Shown here one piece after another: positions 1 through 12,819 of a DNA stretch of 64,000 nucleotides. Positions within the stretch are counted from its first letter, which is position 1, and each line of letters starts with the position of its first letter. The stretch covers positions 1,825,371-1,889,370 of the forward strand of contig VXAY01005274.1 in NCBI GenBank assembly GCA_013399855.1. Reading direction: 5' to 3'. Under the pieces are notes generated by a model. It made no database searches. It was not told the origin of the DNA and was given only the letters and a program-made list of their open reading frames with translations. A program made the position numbers and the translations under genes. This DNA is from Oxyruncus cristatus (lineage: Eukaryota; Chordata; Aves; Passeriformes; Cotingidae).

Positions 1-2970
1 AGGCTCAGCTTTTTGCCTCAACCCCTCTCCCCGTGTGACTGATGTGTGAGGACTTTTTGGTTGCATCCCTGGAGACGCTGGCGCAGTGATGGTCCAGCCC
101 TGGCAGTCAGCACAGAAAGGAGAGAATTTCTCCGAAAAACCAACCCCTGTGCCTGCAGTTCTCTCACACAGTCACCTGTGTCCAGCTCTTTGAGTCTCTG
201 GGGACACTAGAGGTCCCCGGGAGGAGTTTTCTGCGCTTGGGTTTCCAGTTCTAGAACCTTCTTTCCCCAAAGAAATCTCTGACTTCTGTACTGCAGCTGA
301 GCTGCTCCTCAGGGCACGGCAGAAGGCCAGGGCAGGTAAACCAAGAGTCATAATGAAGATCCTAATGTATGAGTGGAGCATAACACGTGCTGGCTCCCTG
401 CCTTCTGCCCGGAATGAGGGAAATTAATACAACGTTCCTGGTGTGCCTATAAATATTTCTGCAGTGAATTGAGCCCTGCCCAGCCATTGATTTCCCACTT
501 CAAAGGTCAAAACCATTCGGTTTCATAATCACTTGTGTAAACAACCCTCTGATGGAAATGGAAAGTAGGGAAAGGTGTCCCAGAGACCTGGAGGAGCAGG
601 TGGCTCAATGAGGGAGATGCTGCACTTCCAAAACACTTCCAAAACAAAGCTAGATGTAAACATCGCTTGAGAATTAGGAAGGAGAAGAGACAGAAATGCC
701 ATTGCCCTGTCACGAGGCAGAAGTCCTCGCTCCAGGCCACCTCAGTTTCATCTGTGGGGTTTCTAGCAACCTGCCTGGACTCCTCTCCTGAGGTGCTCCT
801 TACCCTGAAAATCGCTCTGAGCTTTTCTCCCCACCACTGCCAGATCCCTCTGAGTCAGGGGTTGAAGGCTCTTGCCTGTGCCTGGCAGCTCTGCTCCCCA
901 GCCAGAGAAGAGCAGCACACATGAAGCTCACGGAAAGGTACATTTTTTTTTTGGATTCTATAAATGCAGACGGAAACAAATCAACATCATCCTTAAAATC
1001 AAACAGTCTTGGTGATGTGGCAGCTAAAGGGCCTGTGTCCTTTCCTCCAGTATATCCCAATGCCAGCCTGGTGTGCTGTGTTGGCCTTACCCATCTCCTT
1101 CACTTAGGAGGAACCCATTTGTTTCCCAGCAGGAGCACAAGGGCCTTTCGTTCCAGTTTTTAACCTCTCTGCGAGTCACCTCAGCTCCCCATTGTCCCTG
1201 TTGTCCCTGTCAGTGATGAATTCATTAGTCATCACAGTTTTACTTGTGATGTAACCACAGCAAACCAGCAGGATGCACGTGCTCTGTGAGTACAGCACTC
1301 ACAGGGAGAGACCTGTGCACATCCCTGTGGGAGGTGGAGGCTCCCTCCATGAAGGACTAGCCGGGAGGGTGGTGGGGCAGGACCCCAGGGACTTCCCAGC
1401 TCGCTGTGGGAGCGCAGTCCCTGCCTACTGAGGGCACGCAGGGAAGGTGTGTGTCCCTTTACTGCCTTTACAGCAGCTGCTTCAGCTTCTCAAGTCTGAA
1501 GTGTGGTACAGCAGCAGCATCTGCGTCCCAGAGCTGACAACACAGGGCTGTGCACATCGGAGAACAAGAAACAGGAACTTTTGTCTGTCAGCTGTTTACA
1601 AAACCCTTATTTCTCACCAGATATTTGCAGCACATCCTTAGTTTCATCTCCTAAACTGCTCTTGCACAGCTGAAAGAAAGAGACTGAGGAGATCACAGCA
1701 ATCCAAGCACAGTGTCCTCAATAGGGCTGGGGGCACAGCATTTGTGGGTGGCTTGGATGCTCGGGTGAAGATTCAGGTGGGTCAGGAGGTGTTGCCACCA
1801 CCAATTGAATGTAGCACTGGGCTTTCTCCCACAAAAAAAAAACAAGAGGTGACTGAGGCTTCCTTTTGAGATTAAGTCACTCCTTTATTTTCCAAAACAC
1901 CTTTAATAGCCTCCAAAAGATTGGGTAAGGTTAAAAGGTCGTTGGAGATTTTACAGGCACAGCAGAGATGTGGAGGAGACCCAGTGTCTGGCCGTGTCTG
2001 ATGTTGCTGCACCAGCTCTAACTGTGCTGTGCAGTGTATCCCAGGCTTTTCATCTGGAAAAAAAGCCATGTTCCTTTCCAGATTTAGAGGTTTAGGGTGG
2101 TTGATAGGCTGTGGTTGATAGACCCTCATAAAAAGAAACATGTAATAGGAAGGTATGCATTCCCTTTCCTTGTAAATCTCAGTTCATTCCTATTGCATGA
2201 CTTAAAGCAGCTGCCGAGTTCAAGTGGGTGCAGTTTTAAAAGGGAAAATCCTGCTTGAAGTCCAAAATAAATAATAATTAATACAGCCACATGAAAAGCA
2301 ATTATAAGGCTTTAAATAAGCTGAACTAAAACAAACAGCACTCCTGTCCTTTACCTGCTAGCAATGTGGGTTCAGCAGTGGCATTTCCCAGCCAGGGTGG
2401 ATGTGGATGGTTTATTGGAGCAGGTAAAGCAGCTCAAAGCACACAGAGTGGCTGTGTCTCACAGGCCTCTGGTGCCAAGAGTAACAACCTCCTCCTTCAG
2501 ACCAAGTGTGGGACCAGGAGGTCGTGGGCCCCGGTTCCATCACTCCTGTCACCAGCCAAGTCACCAATCCTTTCTTCTCCCCCAGAGATTTAAAGCTCAT
2601 TAATTAAGTAATCATAATAGTCTATGTTATTATTGTCATTTTGAATGAAGTCAGCAGCTCTCGTGGGAGATGTGGGAGACCCCAGTTCACAGGAGCTCTG
2701 ATGTGTGGGGAGGAATGAAGGCATCTGGCCCAGGCCTGTGAGACCCAGCTCTTGGCTCTTTCATGCCTGGTCACTGCTTCTCTGCAGCTCAAATCCTTCA
2801 GAATTTGTGCAGGGTCTGGAGGAGGAGGGCTCAGCACACTGTCAGTGCCCTGAGTGAAAAGGGCAGCCACAGGGGAGGCCAAGAAACAAAATATTCCTGG
2901 TATAAAGGATATACAGATATATATATAGACATATATAGATATGTATATATAAAACAGTTATAACGGTAAA
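1..2970. other. Unique non-coding sequence, no gene recognised
   Basis: No recognisable gene, repeat family or RNA gene was found here. Open frames are short, overlap on both strands and match nothing I know. An AT-rich simple-sequence patch (gatata/tatata) lies at about 2918-2958. Base composition is ordinary for a bird intergenic region or intron, with few CpG dinucleotides. The block ends where a diverged duplicated segment begins. Confidence 0.6.
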
Positions 2971-3122
2971 GCATCTCTGCCATCTTTTATGTAGCAGAGG
3001 AACAGGTAAAATCCTGGTAGTCTCAAAAGCTGCCTTGTGAGCAGGGAGTTCCCTTCATGTTCTGGACTCTTCCAGTTCACTCATCCACTTCTTCACATCT
3101 CAGTGCCTTCGTGTAAGCAATT
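2971..3122 (+). repeat. Diverged direct repeat, copy 1
   Basis: This roughly 150-bp segment recurs about 435 bp downstream at 3406-3568. Shared blocks include tctcaaaagctgcctt, catgttctggact and ttcactcatccacttcttc, at roughly 80% identity by eye with small indels. It resembles no CR1, LTR or SINE that I recognise. It could be an old local tandem duplication or two copies of an unrecognised repeat family. Confidence 0.75.
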
Positions 3123-3405
3123 CCCTCTGTGAGACAGCCATCATAACCAGTGCTGGGAAACAGAATAGGACAGGAACTTGGTTATGAGCCCTTCAACAGC
3201 CACAGGGGAAACATCTCATTAGCAGCTCTGGCTGCAGGAGGGCTCTCTGTAGGTTATCCCCTCTACAGGAAATGCTCCCGTTAATCCCCAGTTTCCTGCT
3301 CCTGTGCCACCAGATGTGTTACTTTACAGATGATATGGATGCACAGGCTAACACAGCCAGGGAGCTGGGAGAGCTATGGGGCAGGGGCAGGGAAAGGACT
3401 GGAAG

Positions 3406-3568
3406 GCACCTCTGCCATCCTTTATGCAGCAGAGGAATGGGTGAAATCGCAGTGGTCTCAAAAGCTGCCTTCTAGGCAGAGGTTTCCCTGCATGTTCTGG
3501 ACTTTCCTGGTTCACTCATCCACTTCTTCACATGCCACACTTCACTTCAGTGCCATAATGTAAGGAAA
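3406..3568 (+). repeat. Diverged direct repeat, copy 2
   Basis: Second copy of the segment at 2971-3122, in the same orientation. It carries a small extra block near its 3' end (around 3530-3548) that copy 1 lacks. The intervening roughly 280 bp shows no obvious similarity between the flanks, so this is a spaced duplication or a repeated family member rather than a contiguous tandem array. Confidence 0.75.
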
Positions 3569-6500
3569 TATGTGACTGCCTGGACCCAAATTAACATGTC
3601 ACACCTTTGCATCTGGTATCTGCACCTCTTTTTGCCCCATACTGTGAGATACTGACTAAAACCCCTTTTGCTCTTATAGTTCAGGACATCAAAGAACTAA
3701 AAAGGGCAGTCAGGTGCCATAAAGGGCCTTTCTTGGAAGCAATGGCTTTTGGAATAGCCAGGATCTGGAGTGTAAAGAGACATGATTTTGGAAAATGAGG
3801 AATCCACCCGAGGGTGAGCGTTAATGTAGAGCTCCAGTCATTGGATCTGAAGAGGCAAATGGAATGGTTGGGGGTGTTAAGCACCTTAGCCTGGGTGGCT
3901 GGACAGGAGTAGCTTCTGTGTGTGTTAATGAACCTCCTCTATTCAACAAGGAAAGCCTCTGAGCGTGGAGATGACTCAGAACTGCTGATGTGAAGTAAAA
4001 TTTTAATGCGCTGTCTCTAGTAGCAGCGTAGGGAGGAAAGATCTTTTATCATCCCTGCAATGCTTCAGGAGAGAAGGGAAGCACTTGTAAAACTGGCCTT
4101 AGCATGGACCAGAGACTCTCTACTGACTCCCTTCTAGAGTCTTGCTGACGTGCTGTCAACAGGCTACTGAATAGTGTAATTAATTTTAAGACATGCTAGT
4201 GGAGTAGGCAAAGAAAGAGGAAAGAAACTAAATGGCTGCTGAAGAAATATTTTCACCTACTTCCAGGATAGGAACACTTCTTTCCTTGCTGTTTTGGAAG
4301 GAGTTTCTTCCTCTCAGCTTAAAGGTTCATTTTCCTGCACACTGTGATGGGATGGAATGGAGGGAGCATGAGCACACAGGGGTGGAATTGGGGGAATAAA
4401 TGTTCCCATGGATGCAGGCAGAGGAAAAGGTGGAATGAGAGGAAAGAAGAAACATTCAATTAGAGGGAATTTTTGCATTGTTGACAAGCCAGGGTTGTCT
4501 AATAATTAGTTTAATTTCTTTGTGCCCAGTGAGCACCTAAAATTATAAACCATGCAAGCTTCTGTTTGCCTGGCCCACATCTCATGTTCTTGGCATTCCA
4601 TAGGGATGCAGCTTGTGTTCTCTCTGCCTTGATAAAGGTTATTCATATTGGACCCTATTACAGCTTCCTGTCATACAGCATGAAAAGATGTCTTTCTAGT
4701 CAGCCTCCAAGGGATATTCTTAAAATCCCACGTCACAGTGGAGCTCTACTTGGCTCTACACTCAGAATAATTCAGAGCTGGATTTTGAAACTCCTCAGGG
4801 TAGAGGTACTGAAATTCAAGTCATCCTTTTGGATTTCCATACTGTACTCCATCTTCAAGGGATGGAATACAGTGCAACAGAGGAATGATTAGGACATCAG
4901 CTGGCAGTGCTCCTAGTAGTGAGTTGTCTTCATATCTGACCATATAGGGTATTCAGGTTGAGAGTCCAAAACTGTTTTAATAAGAAAACAACATGAAATC
5001 TATATTCTGCATCCAGTGAAGTGCATTTGCAAGCACTGAAATGAGCTTGTAGCTGTGCAGTGTACTGAGAAATTGCTCCTTGCATTTTAAATCTTACAAT
5101 ATTTGAGAGTTATAACTTTGAGTATCTTATGGAAATGCTAGCTGGGCTCTGTGGTTACAGGTAATGAGGACAACTTTGCATTGAGAAATGTAAGGAAGGG
5201 ACTTTTTAGATGTGTCTCTACTTTTCTAGAAGATAAAGCACTTAATGTAAAAGAAAAACTCCCTCAATAATGGCAGGGATGATATCACTTCTTGTTTGCA
5301 GTAAGAAAAGCAAAACTGAATGGGTTTCTAAGAGACAGGACTAAAATTTTATAATCTGAAAGGTAAATCCATAAAAACTGGGTACTTCCTACTTTAAACA
5401 CAAGCCAGAGGAAGGTTAAAACTGCAGCACTAAAATCAGTCTATTCTAGATGGCAAGAATAGGTTTATTTTCCACATAAAGGCAGGATTAAGAAGCATTT
5501 ACTGATGCCTGGTTCTGATAAGACCATGTCTGATAACAAGTGGATGAAGATTATTAGTGCTCACCTCCTCTGCCCAAAGCCCATTTTTAAGGAGATAGAA
5601 GCAACTTTGTGAACAAAGCACAGATCAAAAAGGTAGTTTCCTTCTGTTTCAGGTGTGCAGTGTGCATGAAAAAACTTACATACTGTCTGTGGAGGTAAAA
5701 GTTTACTCACCTACATGAATGCCTCTTTGACATCCTCCCTGATGTGCCTCCGGAGAATATTCCTTCTGCCGACAGGTTCTTTCTGGAATTTTCTTTTTTC
5801 TTTTCAACGGAAGGAAGATCAGAAGAATAGTAGCGTAAGACTTTGCGAGAAGATTGTAAGACTATAATCAGATTATAAGAAAATAAAGTGTCAGTTCGGT
5901 GTCAAGGGCCTTTACACATCATATTTCTGCTTTTCTTCTTCCGGACTAAGGAAAGGTGAGAACAGGGATCAGTGCTTATGACAGCAGCTGCAACAGGGTT
6001 ATTAAGACTGAAACCACAAACAAGGAGCTTCTGGAGGTTTTCCCCTCTTTTATTTGGTGACAACATCTGGGAATACATTATGAACTCCTCATGGAAAGTG
6101 GAGGTTCCACTGATAGGAGATTATCCCTAGCATAGTGCCCATTTCCACATGTCCTAAGTTTTGGACATTTTAAACTAGTCTGGGTATGCTTTGAACGTGC
6201 AGAAAACTCTGGGATTTGTACAGTACATTTGGCCAAGACACTGGACAATATCAGCCTCATCCCAGGATTTTGTTGCAAGCTTCCCAGCCTGGTGCAGAAA
6301 GTCGGAAGATTCTTTCAAGTCTGTACATGCTGACGTAAACAGAGCCTCTCACTGTGGAAATAAAACTAAAGGGAATTTCTGGCACAGTGCAGTGTGATAC
6401 ATAATTTTGTGGTGACCTCTCCAAGCTCTATCTCTTTGCCTGGCACCCATGTTAAACGTTTGACACGTGAATTCGAATTTATTTCTATCTACAGGACTCA

Positions 6501-6582
6501 GAAGACCCTGTGGGCCAAAGCACACGAGCCACCTCTCAAGGTCCTTGTCCTTACTGCTCCCCGCACAAGCAGAGAAACAGTA
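3569..6582. other. Unique AT-leaning sequence, no gene recognised
   Basis: No gene or repeat was recognised. The longest frame here is about 108 codons (4566-4892, plus strand); it begins in ordinary-looking sequence and resembles no family, so I treat it as chance. The stretch from 4900 to 6000 is AT-rich and repeat-poor. Confidence 0.55.
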
Positions 6583-6715
6583 CCAATACTATTTTTTCAA
6601 TCCAAGCGAAGATGAAATATGGCAAAGATTAAGTGAGTTGCTCAGGGACACGCAGGAAATCAGTAGCAGAGCAAAACCCGTTTCCCAGATGCTCTGTGTG
6701 TGCCCTTAAGGAAGG
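6583..6715 (+). mobile_element. MIR-like ancient SINE relic
   Basis: The order of motifs follows the MIR core and 3' part: a 'gatgaaa...ggcaaagattaag' block, then 'gagttgctcagggacac', then 'agcagagcaaaacccg'. These correspond to the conserved 'gatgaggaaactgaggca', 'taagtaacttgcccaaggtcac' and 'ggcagagccgggattcgaacc' segments. MIRs are tRNA-derived and survive in birds as rare, highly diverged fossils. Similarity is patchy, so the call is moderate. Confidence 0.5.
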
Positions 6716-9700
6716 TTTTCTCCCACTGCCACGTGGCCTGGAGCAGTGAGGAAGTTACATCCCACTCCAGCCCCACATCTAATCTGCATCTCTGCCAGCT
6801 GCAGCTCCGCCCTGTTGGTTCAGTGTCTGTCCCAGGCTGGAGAAGAAAGAAAATGCCATAATTTAGCAGCGGCCTGACAGCAGTTGACCTTTACGTGCTC
6901 CTCAGCAGCACATGAGAGGTTTGTTTTCGTTTACATTTATTTTGTTCAACTTCATCTCTCACTGGCATCCAAAGTGAAGCCAATTAGATTGGACATGCAG
7001 GATCTCTCAGCATCTTGAAGCAATCTGTGAGGAACCAGCAGCATGGTAGTCATCAGGCAGCAGTTACTGCAAACAGCTTTGGGGCATTTGTCTCTCCTAA
7101 AGAGAGTTCTGGTGTCAGAGGGAGGACTGGGAAAGCCTCAGCAAACAGGGTTTTTGTTTGTCTTGGGAGAACTTTGGGGAATCACAGGGAAAGTTGGATG
7201 TGACTGGTGGAAATGACCCCATCCAGCTTTTTACATGAGCCCTTTGGAGACTGTCACTCTTCCAGCCTTCCTGTATCTCTTCTAACTAACCCTTTGCTAA
7301 AATACAAGGTCCTGGCTACATCTATCAGAGCACAAAGCATGTTTCCTGCTGAAAAAATATGAAATTCCACCAAAACCAGAGCACAATTAGGCACAGGGAT
7401 GCAACTGAAAAGCTTTATCCACAAGTTTTGCACACGTCCATTAACTTGTTCAGACAGGGACCACTAAATTGTCTTTTAAAGCCCTTTAAAAGGACTCCTA
7501 CAACTTCAGAGGGTCAGAAATGTTCATCAAACCAGGTCCTGAAGCACGAAACATCACAGAGGGATTTGAAAAAGTTTGCAAAACTTTGGGATATGGTGTT
7601 TGGAACATCCTCACCCCCATCCGCTGTTTGAGGTCTGTTCTTCAACTGGTTCCTGTTGGCAGGACCTTTCCTACAGAGCTTTTCCCAACAGGAGCCATGA
7701 AACATAGGAGAGCTGAAGCTCCAGCCCTGACAAGCCCTGGTGGACTCCCAGTGCCAGTGCCCTGGAGGGATCTGCACTTCCAGGCAGACACAGAGAGGCT
7801 CTGACAGTGCTCTGAGCCTTGGCCCAGCCTTATCAGCCTCTTTACCCAGATGACTCAAAGGAAATACCAGCAGGCTTTGAAGCTGCTGAACCAGGCAGCA
7901 AAATCCTGCCAGCTCGGCCCCATTCCAGTCCCAGCAGGAAGAGAATGAGAGCACTGCTCCATACCGGGGTAACACGCTCTTCCAGGCATTAGCCTGTGCA
8001 TTTGTGTTTGTTTGCTGGTGTCAGCGCAGGACAGCGGGATCTGGCCATTTGTCAGAGATGATGGCCATGTTTTATGATGTTCCAGGCTTTTTCAGAGCCT
8101 CCTGACGTCAGGAATCTGTCATGTAATGATCCGGTTCCGCAGGGAAACCTCCGAGGAGAGTCAGTTCATCATCACAGCCTCCTGCCTTCTCAACACATTG
8201 TCCAGGTGGGAGAACTGGATCGGGAGAATAGTTTTGAGTAGATTGCTTAAGAACAGTGTCACTGCTGGGAACAGAACCAGAACACTTCATTGCCACGTTA
8301 CCACTTTTATGTCTGGTGCAGCAGTGCATAAAGTACTTTGGAAATGTTAGGAAGACATTCTTTCACATCTTTAAAGCAGAAACTTCTGTAGATCCTGGAG
8401 ACCAAATAATGCAGTGATGAAGCAGAACTTTTTTAATTTTTTTTTTAAATTTATTTGTTTCAAATTGGATTGGGCAGTATCCAGTGGGTTTCGGCATTAA
8501 AAGGAAAATGAGCAGAAAGACCATGCAAATAAAATTTGTCCTGGCAGTTTTTTGGTTTAGATCTGAATCAGAACTCACTAATTACAATCAGAATATGAGG
8601 TGTATTTGTGTGTTCACATTAAATGGTACCAAGGCAATGACAACACATGTGTGCTGTCAGCAGTGGGTATACATGCACTCAGGTTAATATTCATGACCAT
8701 ATCAGCTAGACAGTCTCACCAGAAGTGTCTGGATTCACAGTCCAGTCTAGCCTCAGCCTGCAAGTTCTGACCATTTGCTGGATGTTTTCCCAAGTCAGCC
8801 AATATCCACAAGCTCAGCATCACCTGCATTGCAACACACCTGTAACTGGAGGCCTGGGGTACAAGCTGTCCCTCTGCTCTCTTCCCTGACACTGTAACAC
8901 CATTTCCCCCAGCTCATGAGCCTTCCAGCATCTCTGTCCATCACCCCCCACATGACATTAACTCATTCCTTGCAGTTTTCCCCACTCTGGCAGCACAGTT
9001 CATATTGATCTCCACTGGCTGTCAGTCCATCCCCTTGAATTTCTGCTGGTGTTCTCACCGTGAAACAATTTTGAGCGTAAGCACTCAGCTGCTTTTGACC
9101 TGACCAGGCTGAACTGCCGTGAACCCAGAAGCATACGGAGAGGCTCTGGAAAAGGGCAAACTCGTTTTACTATGTGAAGCAGGATGCAGTATTCAGCATT
9201 ACAAGCAATAAAGCTGTCATCTCCCCTGCCCTGCTGCCGTAACAAGGTACTTGCTTTCCAAGAAGCAGAACAGTGGGTGGTGGCAGGGCACTCACAGGGA
9301 ACAGGGATGGGCCATTTCAGCCTGTGGAGAAGGTCAGCATCACCAAACTGCCCCTTGAGGTGTCCTGTTCAGCTGTCACCCCACACTCTTCCCACAGCAG
9401 AAGTTACCAAGGGCTGACCACCAAGGTTCTACAGATATGTAGAGCAGGATAAAGGCTACGCTTGGAGCTCAGTAACCGCAATGCTGGATCATTTTTTCCT
9501 TCCCTCTGAGCTCAGTTTTTGTCCTTCCTGCCTTGTAGGCACTCAGCAGTGGCAGAATGGCTGGGCTGCAGACCTTCTGCAAACAAGCTCCTGCAGTTCC
9601 TCCTGCAGCCACTTCACACTCCTCTTGATCTTCTTCATCCCTAAGGGGAAAATTGCCAGCTCTCGGAGCAGGAATTCAAGAGAGCTGGATGAGTGTGTCA

Positions 9701-10252
9701 GTGGGGAAAACTTTGCTGAAGCTCAGCATTTGTTGATAAAATAGTTATAGTTGGGCAAGCCACTGGACCTTTGAAAAGCTCCTCATTTTCAGAAATGGAC
9801 CTTTCATCCTTGAGGTCCCTTCTGCTTCCTCACTGCTTAACTGCATGGTGTCTCCTAGTCCCCAACACATAGTCTGTCCTAAAACAAAAAAAATCCCAGG
9901 CTCCGCTTTGTCCGACAGCTTCCGTATGGTCTCACTAAGAAAGGAATTTTCTCCTGTGGGAAATTCAACATCTCTTAGGGAAACACAAGAATGACTGAAC
10001 TGCTCGGAGAAGAACTCCAGCTTGACCAGTGTTCTGGCTCCAGCTGTGGCCGAGTGAGGATGATCGGGGAGAGATAAGGGGAGTAGCAGAACAAAACTTG
10101 CACGAACCCTTCCCTCAGAGGCACTCCCAGTTCTGGCAATCAGCAGCTGAAGGTCTTCCTGAGCCAGAGGTTACATCCAAATCACGGACATGAGCAGAGA
10201 GACACACCAGAAATAACAAGATCTCCAAACTTCACTTTTAACGTAGTATAAT
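6716..10252. other. Unique sequence, no gene recognised
   Basis: No gene was recognised. The longest frame (153 codons, minus, 7514-7975) overlaps a 94-codon plus frame and matches nothing I know. A T-rich/A-rich patch lies at about 8431-8458. A perfect CRE-type palindrome is listed separately at 8101-8112. Confidence 0.55.
8101..8112. promoter_or_regulatory. Perfect 12-bp CRE palindrome
   Basis: The sequence CCTGACGTCAGG is its own reverse complement and contains the full consensus cAMP response element TGACGTCA (8103-8110). This octamer is the optimal site for CREB/ATF homodimers and is under-represented in CpG-depleted vertebrate DNA. No promoter or transcript is evident nearby, so function is only a possibility. 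Confidence 0.35.
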
Positions 10253-10520
10253 GGCCTCACCACCCTCACGGGGAAGAATTTCTTCCTAATATCCAATCTA
10301 AACCAACTCTCTGACAGTGTGAAGCCATTCCCCCTGTCCTGTCACTCCAGGCCCTTTCAAACAGACTGTCTCTCCATCTTTCTTGCAGGCTCCCTTCAGG
10401 TCCTGGAAGGCCACAATTAGGTCACCCTGAGGCCTTCTCTTTTCCAGGCTGAACAATCACAGTTCTCCCAACCTTTCCTCTAATCAACTTGGTGGCCTCC
10501 TCTGGACTCGCTCCAACTGA
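10253..10520 (-). mobile_element. CR1 LINE fragment lacking its 3' end
   Basis: On the minus strand this matches the CR1 3' region upstream of the last roughly 190 bp. The plus-strand text reads 'ggcctcaccaccctcac', 'gaagaatttcttcctaat', 'ccattccccctgtcctgtcac' and 'ccaggctgaacaatc', and ends near 'cctcctctggactcgctcc'. The 3' terminus with its ATTCTRTG repeats is missing. That is unusual, because CR1 starts reverse transcription at the 3' end and normally loses its 5' part. A later deletion or rearrangement is likely. Confidence 0.92.
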
Positions 10521-12819
10521 GGAAGCCATGGGAGAGGACTTCATTCAGGGCCTGAGTAGCTCACAAGTGAGGTATTCACCATCATTCATAAAGTACTGTG
10601 CAGCCAATATTTGCATAACCAGACCTCTCTAGACCCAGGGGCACAAATGAAAGTATAACTGGCATTGCCTACACTGAAACATGCTAGAAATTGTAGCATG
10701 TGATGTGCAGGCACTTGGTCGTTGCAGTGCAGACAACAAATCCACATTTCCCTACTATTCATTGACATCCTGCCCCTGTTACGTATTTCAGAGGCGTTTG
10801 CTGAGTCCATCACAATCAAAGTTGATCTGCAAGCAAAACCTCCATCCCTAAAGACATCAGCAGCCTCCTGTAGCCCTGCAGCTACAGTATGAAAGGCATG
10901 GGGAATGCCAGCACCTCCATGAAGGCAACACTCTCTTGTTTTCAGCTCTTCAGCGCTGAATGAGCTGCAAAAACCTCTCCAAGGCTCTTGGTTCCCAGGG
11001 CAGGCTCTTGTTTTTATTAGAACATCTTGGACAGAATCTCGTCTCAGTTACATTGATAAAAATCCGGTTATGCTACTACAGACAACTGAAGTATTTCAGA
11101 CACATCCTGGTGTGCTCAGAGCAGAAAGTGTGCATGAACTCACAAGGGACTCCCCCGGGGAAGTTGATAAACAGCATCTGGGAGCACAGGAATCCACAGT
11201 TTGGATAAAAGGCTGTGTACAAGTATCATATGTCAAGCCACTCACATCGCTCTGTTAACAGATGATGACAAGATTAGGTAGACCTTTTCCAGTTCATGTT
11301 TGTGTTTCTCTTGCCCTTGAAACACAGTGTTTTGGCTGAGGAACCATGATAGAAAATGATAGGGGATTCCAAGCTGAAAATAACTGAGCAGCCACATATT
11401 CAAGCTCTGGCCAGAGTTCAGAATTGGTAAAGTAGGTTCATCACTGTGACTTTAATTTATTTTTAGAGGAAGGAAGAGAGGCAAAGCAACTAAAGGTTTA
11501 TGTAGTTCCCAGGATGGGCTGCGGGAGCTAATCAAACTAGAGCATGAGTGTTGGAACCACCACTTTTATCTTTTCTTGGTAGAAACAGGTGAAAACTGAA
11601 GCATAGACCATAGCTCAACACAGGCTGCAGTCTTCACCTGAAGTTCATCGCATGTCCAGGACACTGGAACCCTCAGGAATTTGGAGGCCATCAGGCACTT
11701 TGACCCTTGTCTCTGTGAGCTGTAGGATCTGAAACAGGGATACCCTGAGCTGCTCTTGCTGCTGTTGTGTCATGTAATCGTGGCTTCGCTGAGACATTGT
11801 GAGTCACTGCTTCCCAAGATACTGTCAGAGGCCAGTGAGAGCCCAAAGGGATAAGACAAGGCCAAACTAAAATGACACTGCAGTTTCAAGAGCTAAATGA
11901 AGTTTTAGGATGCTTGATTAGGTTAGAGATCCTACAGCCTTCCACTACAGATCTCAGAACCATCACAGGTCCATGCTGCCAACTTCAGTTTGTTCCCGGC
12001 CCTGAGAAACGGGGAGATGTTTATCCTGGTGAGCTCTCTGCTCTATCAGTTATCATCTGTTTTCCCTCAGCTGGCACACGGTGTTTTATGCTTTGGGTAG
12101 TTCAGCAGCAGCACACTTGGACACAGCCTGGTCCTGCTCCAAGCTCGGCATCGCGCCGAGGCGGTGGGTGATGATCGCACCGTCATGGGTTGCCAGGGCA
12201 AGACTCCCAGGGATCCCTCTCCATGCTTTCTTGAGGATCATGCACACGCTGTACTGATTCTTGGTTGCGGAACACAAGAACTGACATCTTGCCGAAGGCA
12301 CAGAACTAAAACCTAAAAGCATTTGAAGGCAAAAATAGCAGACCGAAAATTGAGCGTTTATTTTTCTTTTCATGACCGACTGCCAGCAGATTGGGGTGTG
12401 TGATTTTTGAACAGATACACACAATTATGGCAACAGAGCAGCTGGACAGATAGTCCAGCCAGCAGTTTTTTGAGTACTGGTGCCCACACGAGAGCTGGAA
12501 ATCAGTCCCTCGATGACTCCAGCAAGGCCTTTCCAGGAACAGTACTTCTAGGCACAAATACAATACCAGGAAAGCTGAGGCTTGGGAACAAAGGAGGGGA
12601 GAAAGAATTTGAAATAATCACAGTGTTTCAGAGAGAGCAAGTGAAGATTTCTGAGGTAAGATCAGAGATGGGTCCTTGCAGAGCCCAGCTTTGTGCCTGC
12701 ACCTGCAGCAATTTTGGGCTGTTTTCCTGATGAGTAGCTTGTCCTGCTGCAGGTGCAATTTGGACACCAAGCTCCAGCTGAGATGAGAACTGAAGCAACA
12801 CCTTCACAGAAGTCCTGAG
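10521..12819. other. Unique sequence, no gene recognised
   Basis: No repeat family or coding region was recognised. Frames of 99-112 codons overlap on opposite strands around 11872-12730 without any family resemblance. Confidence 0.55.
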
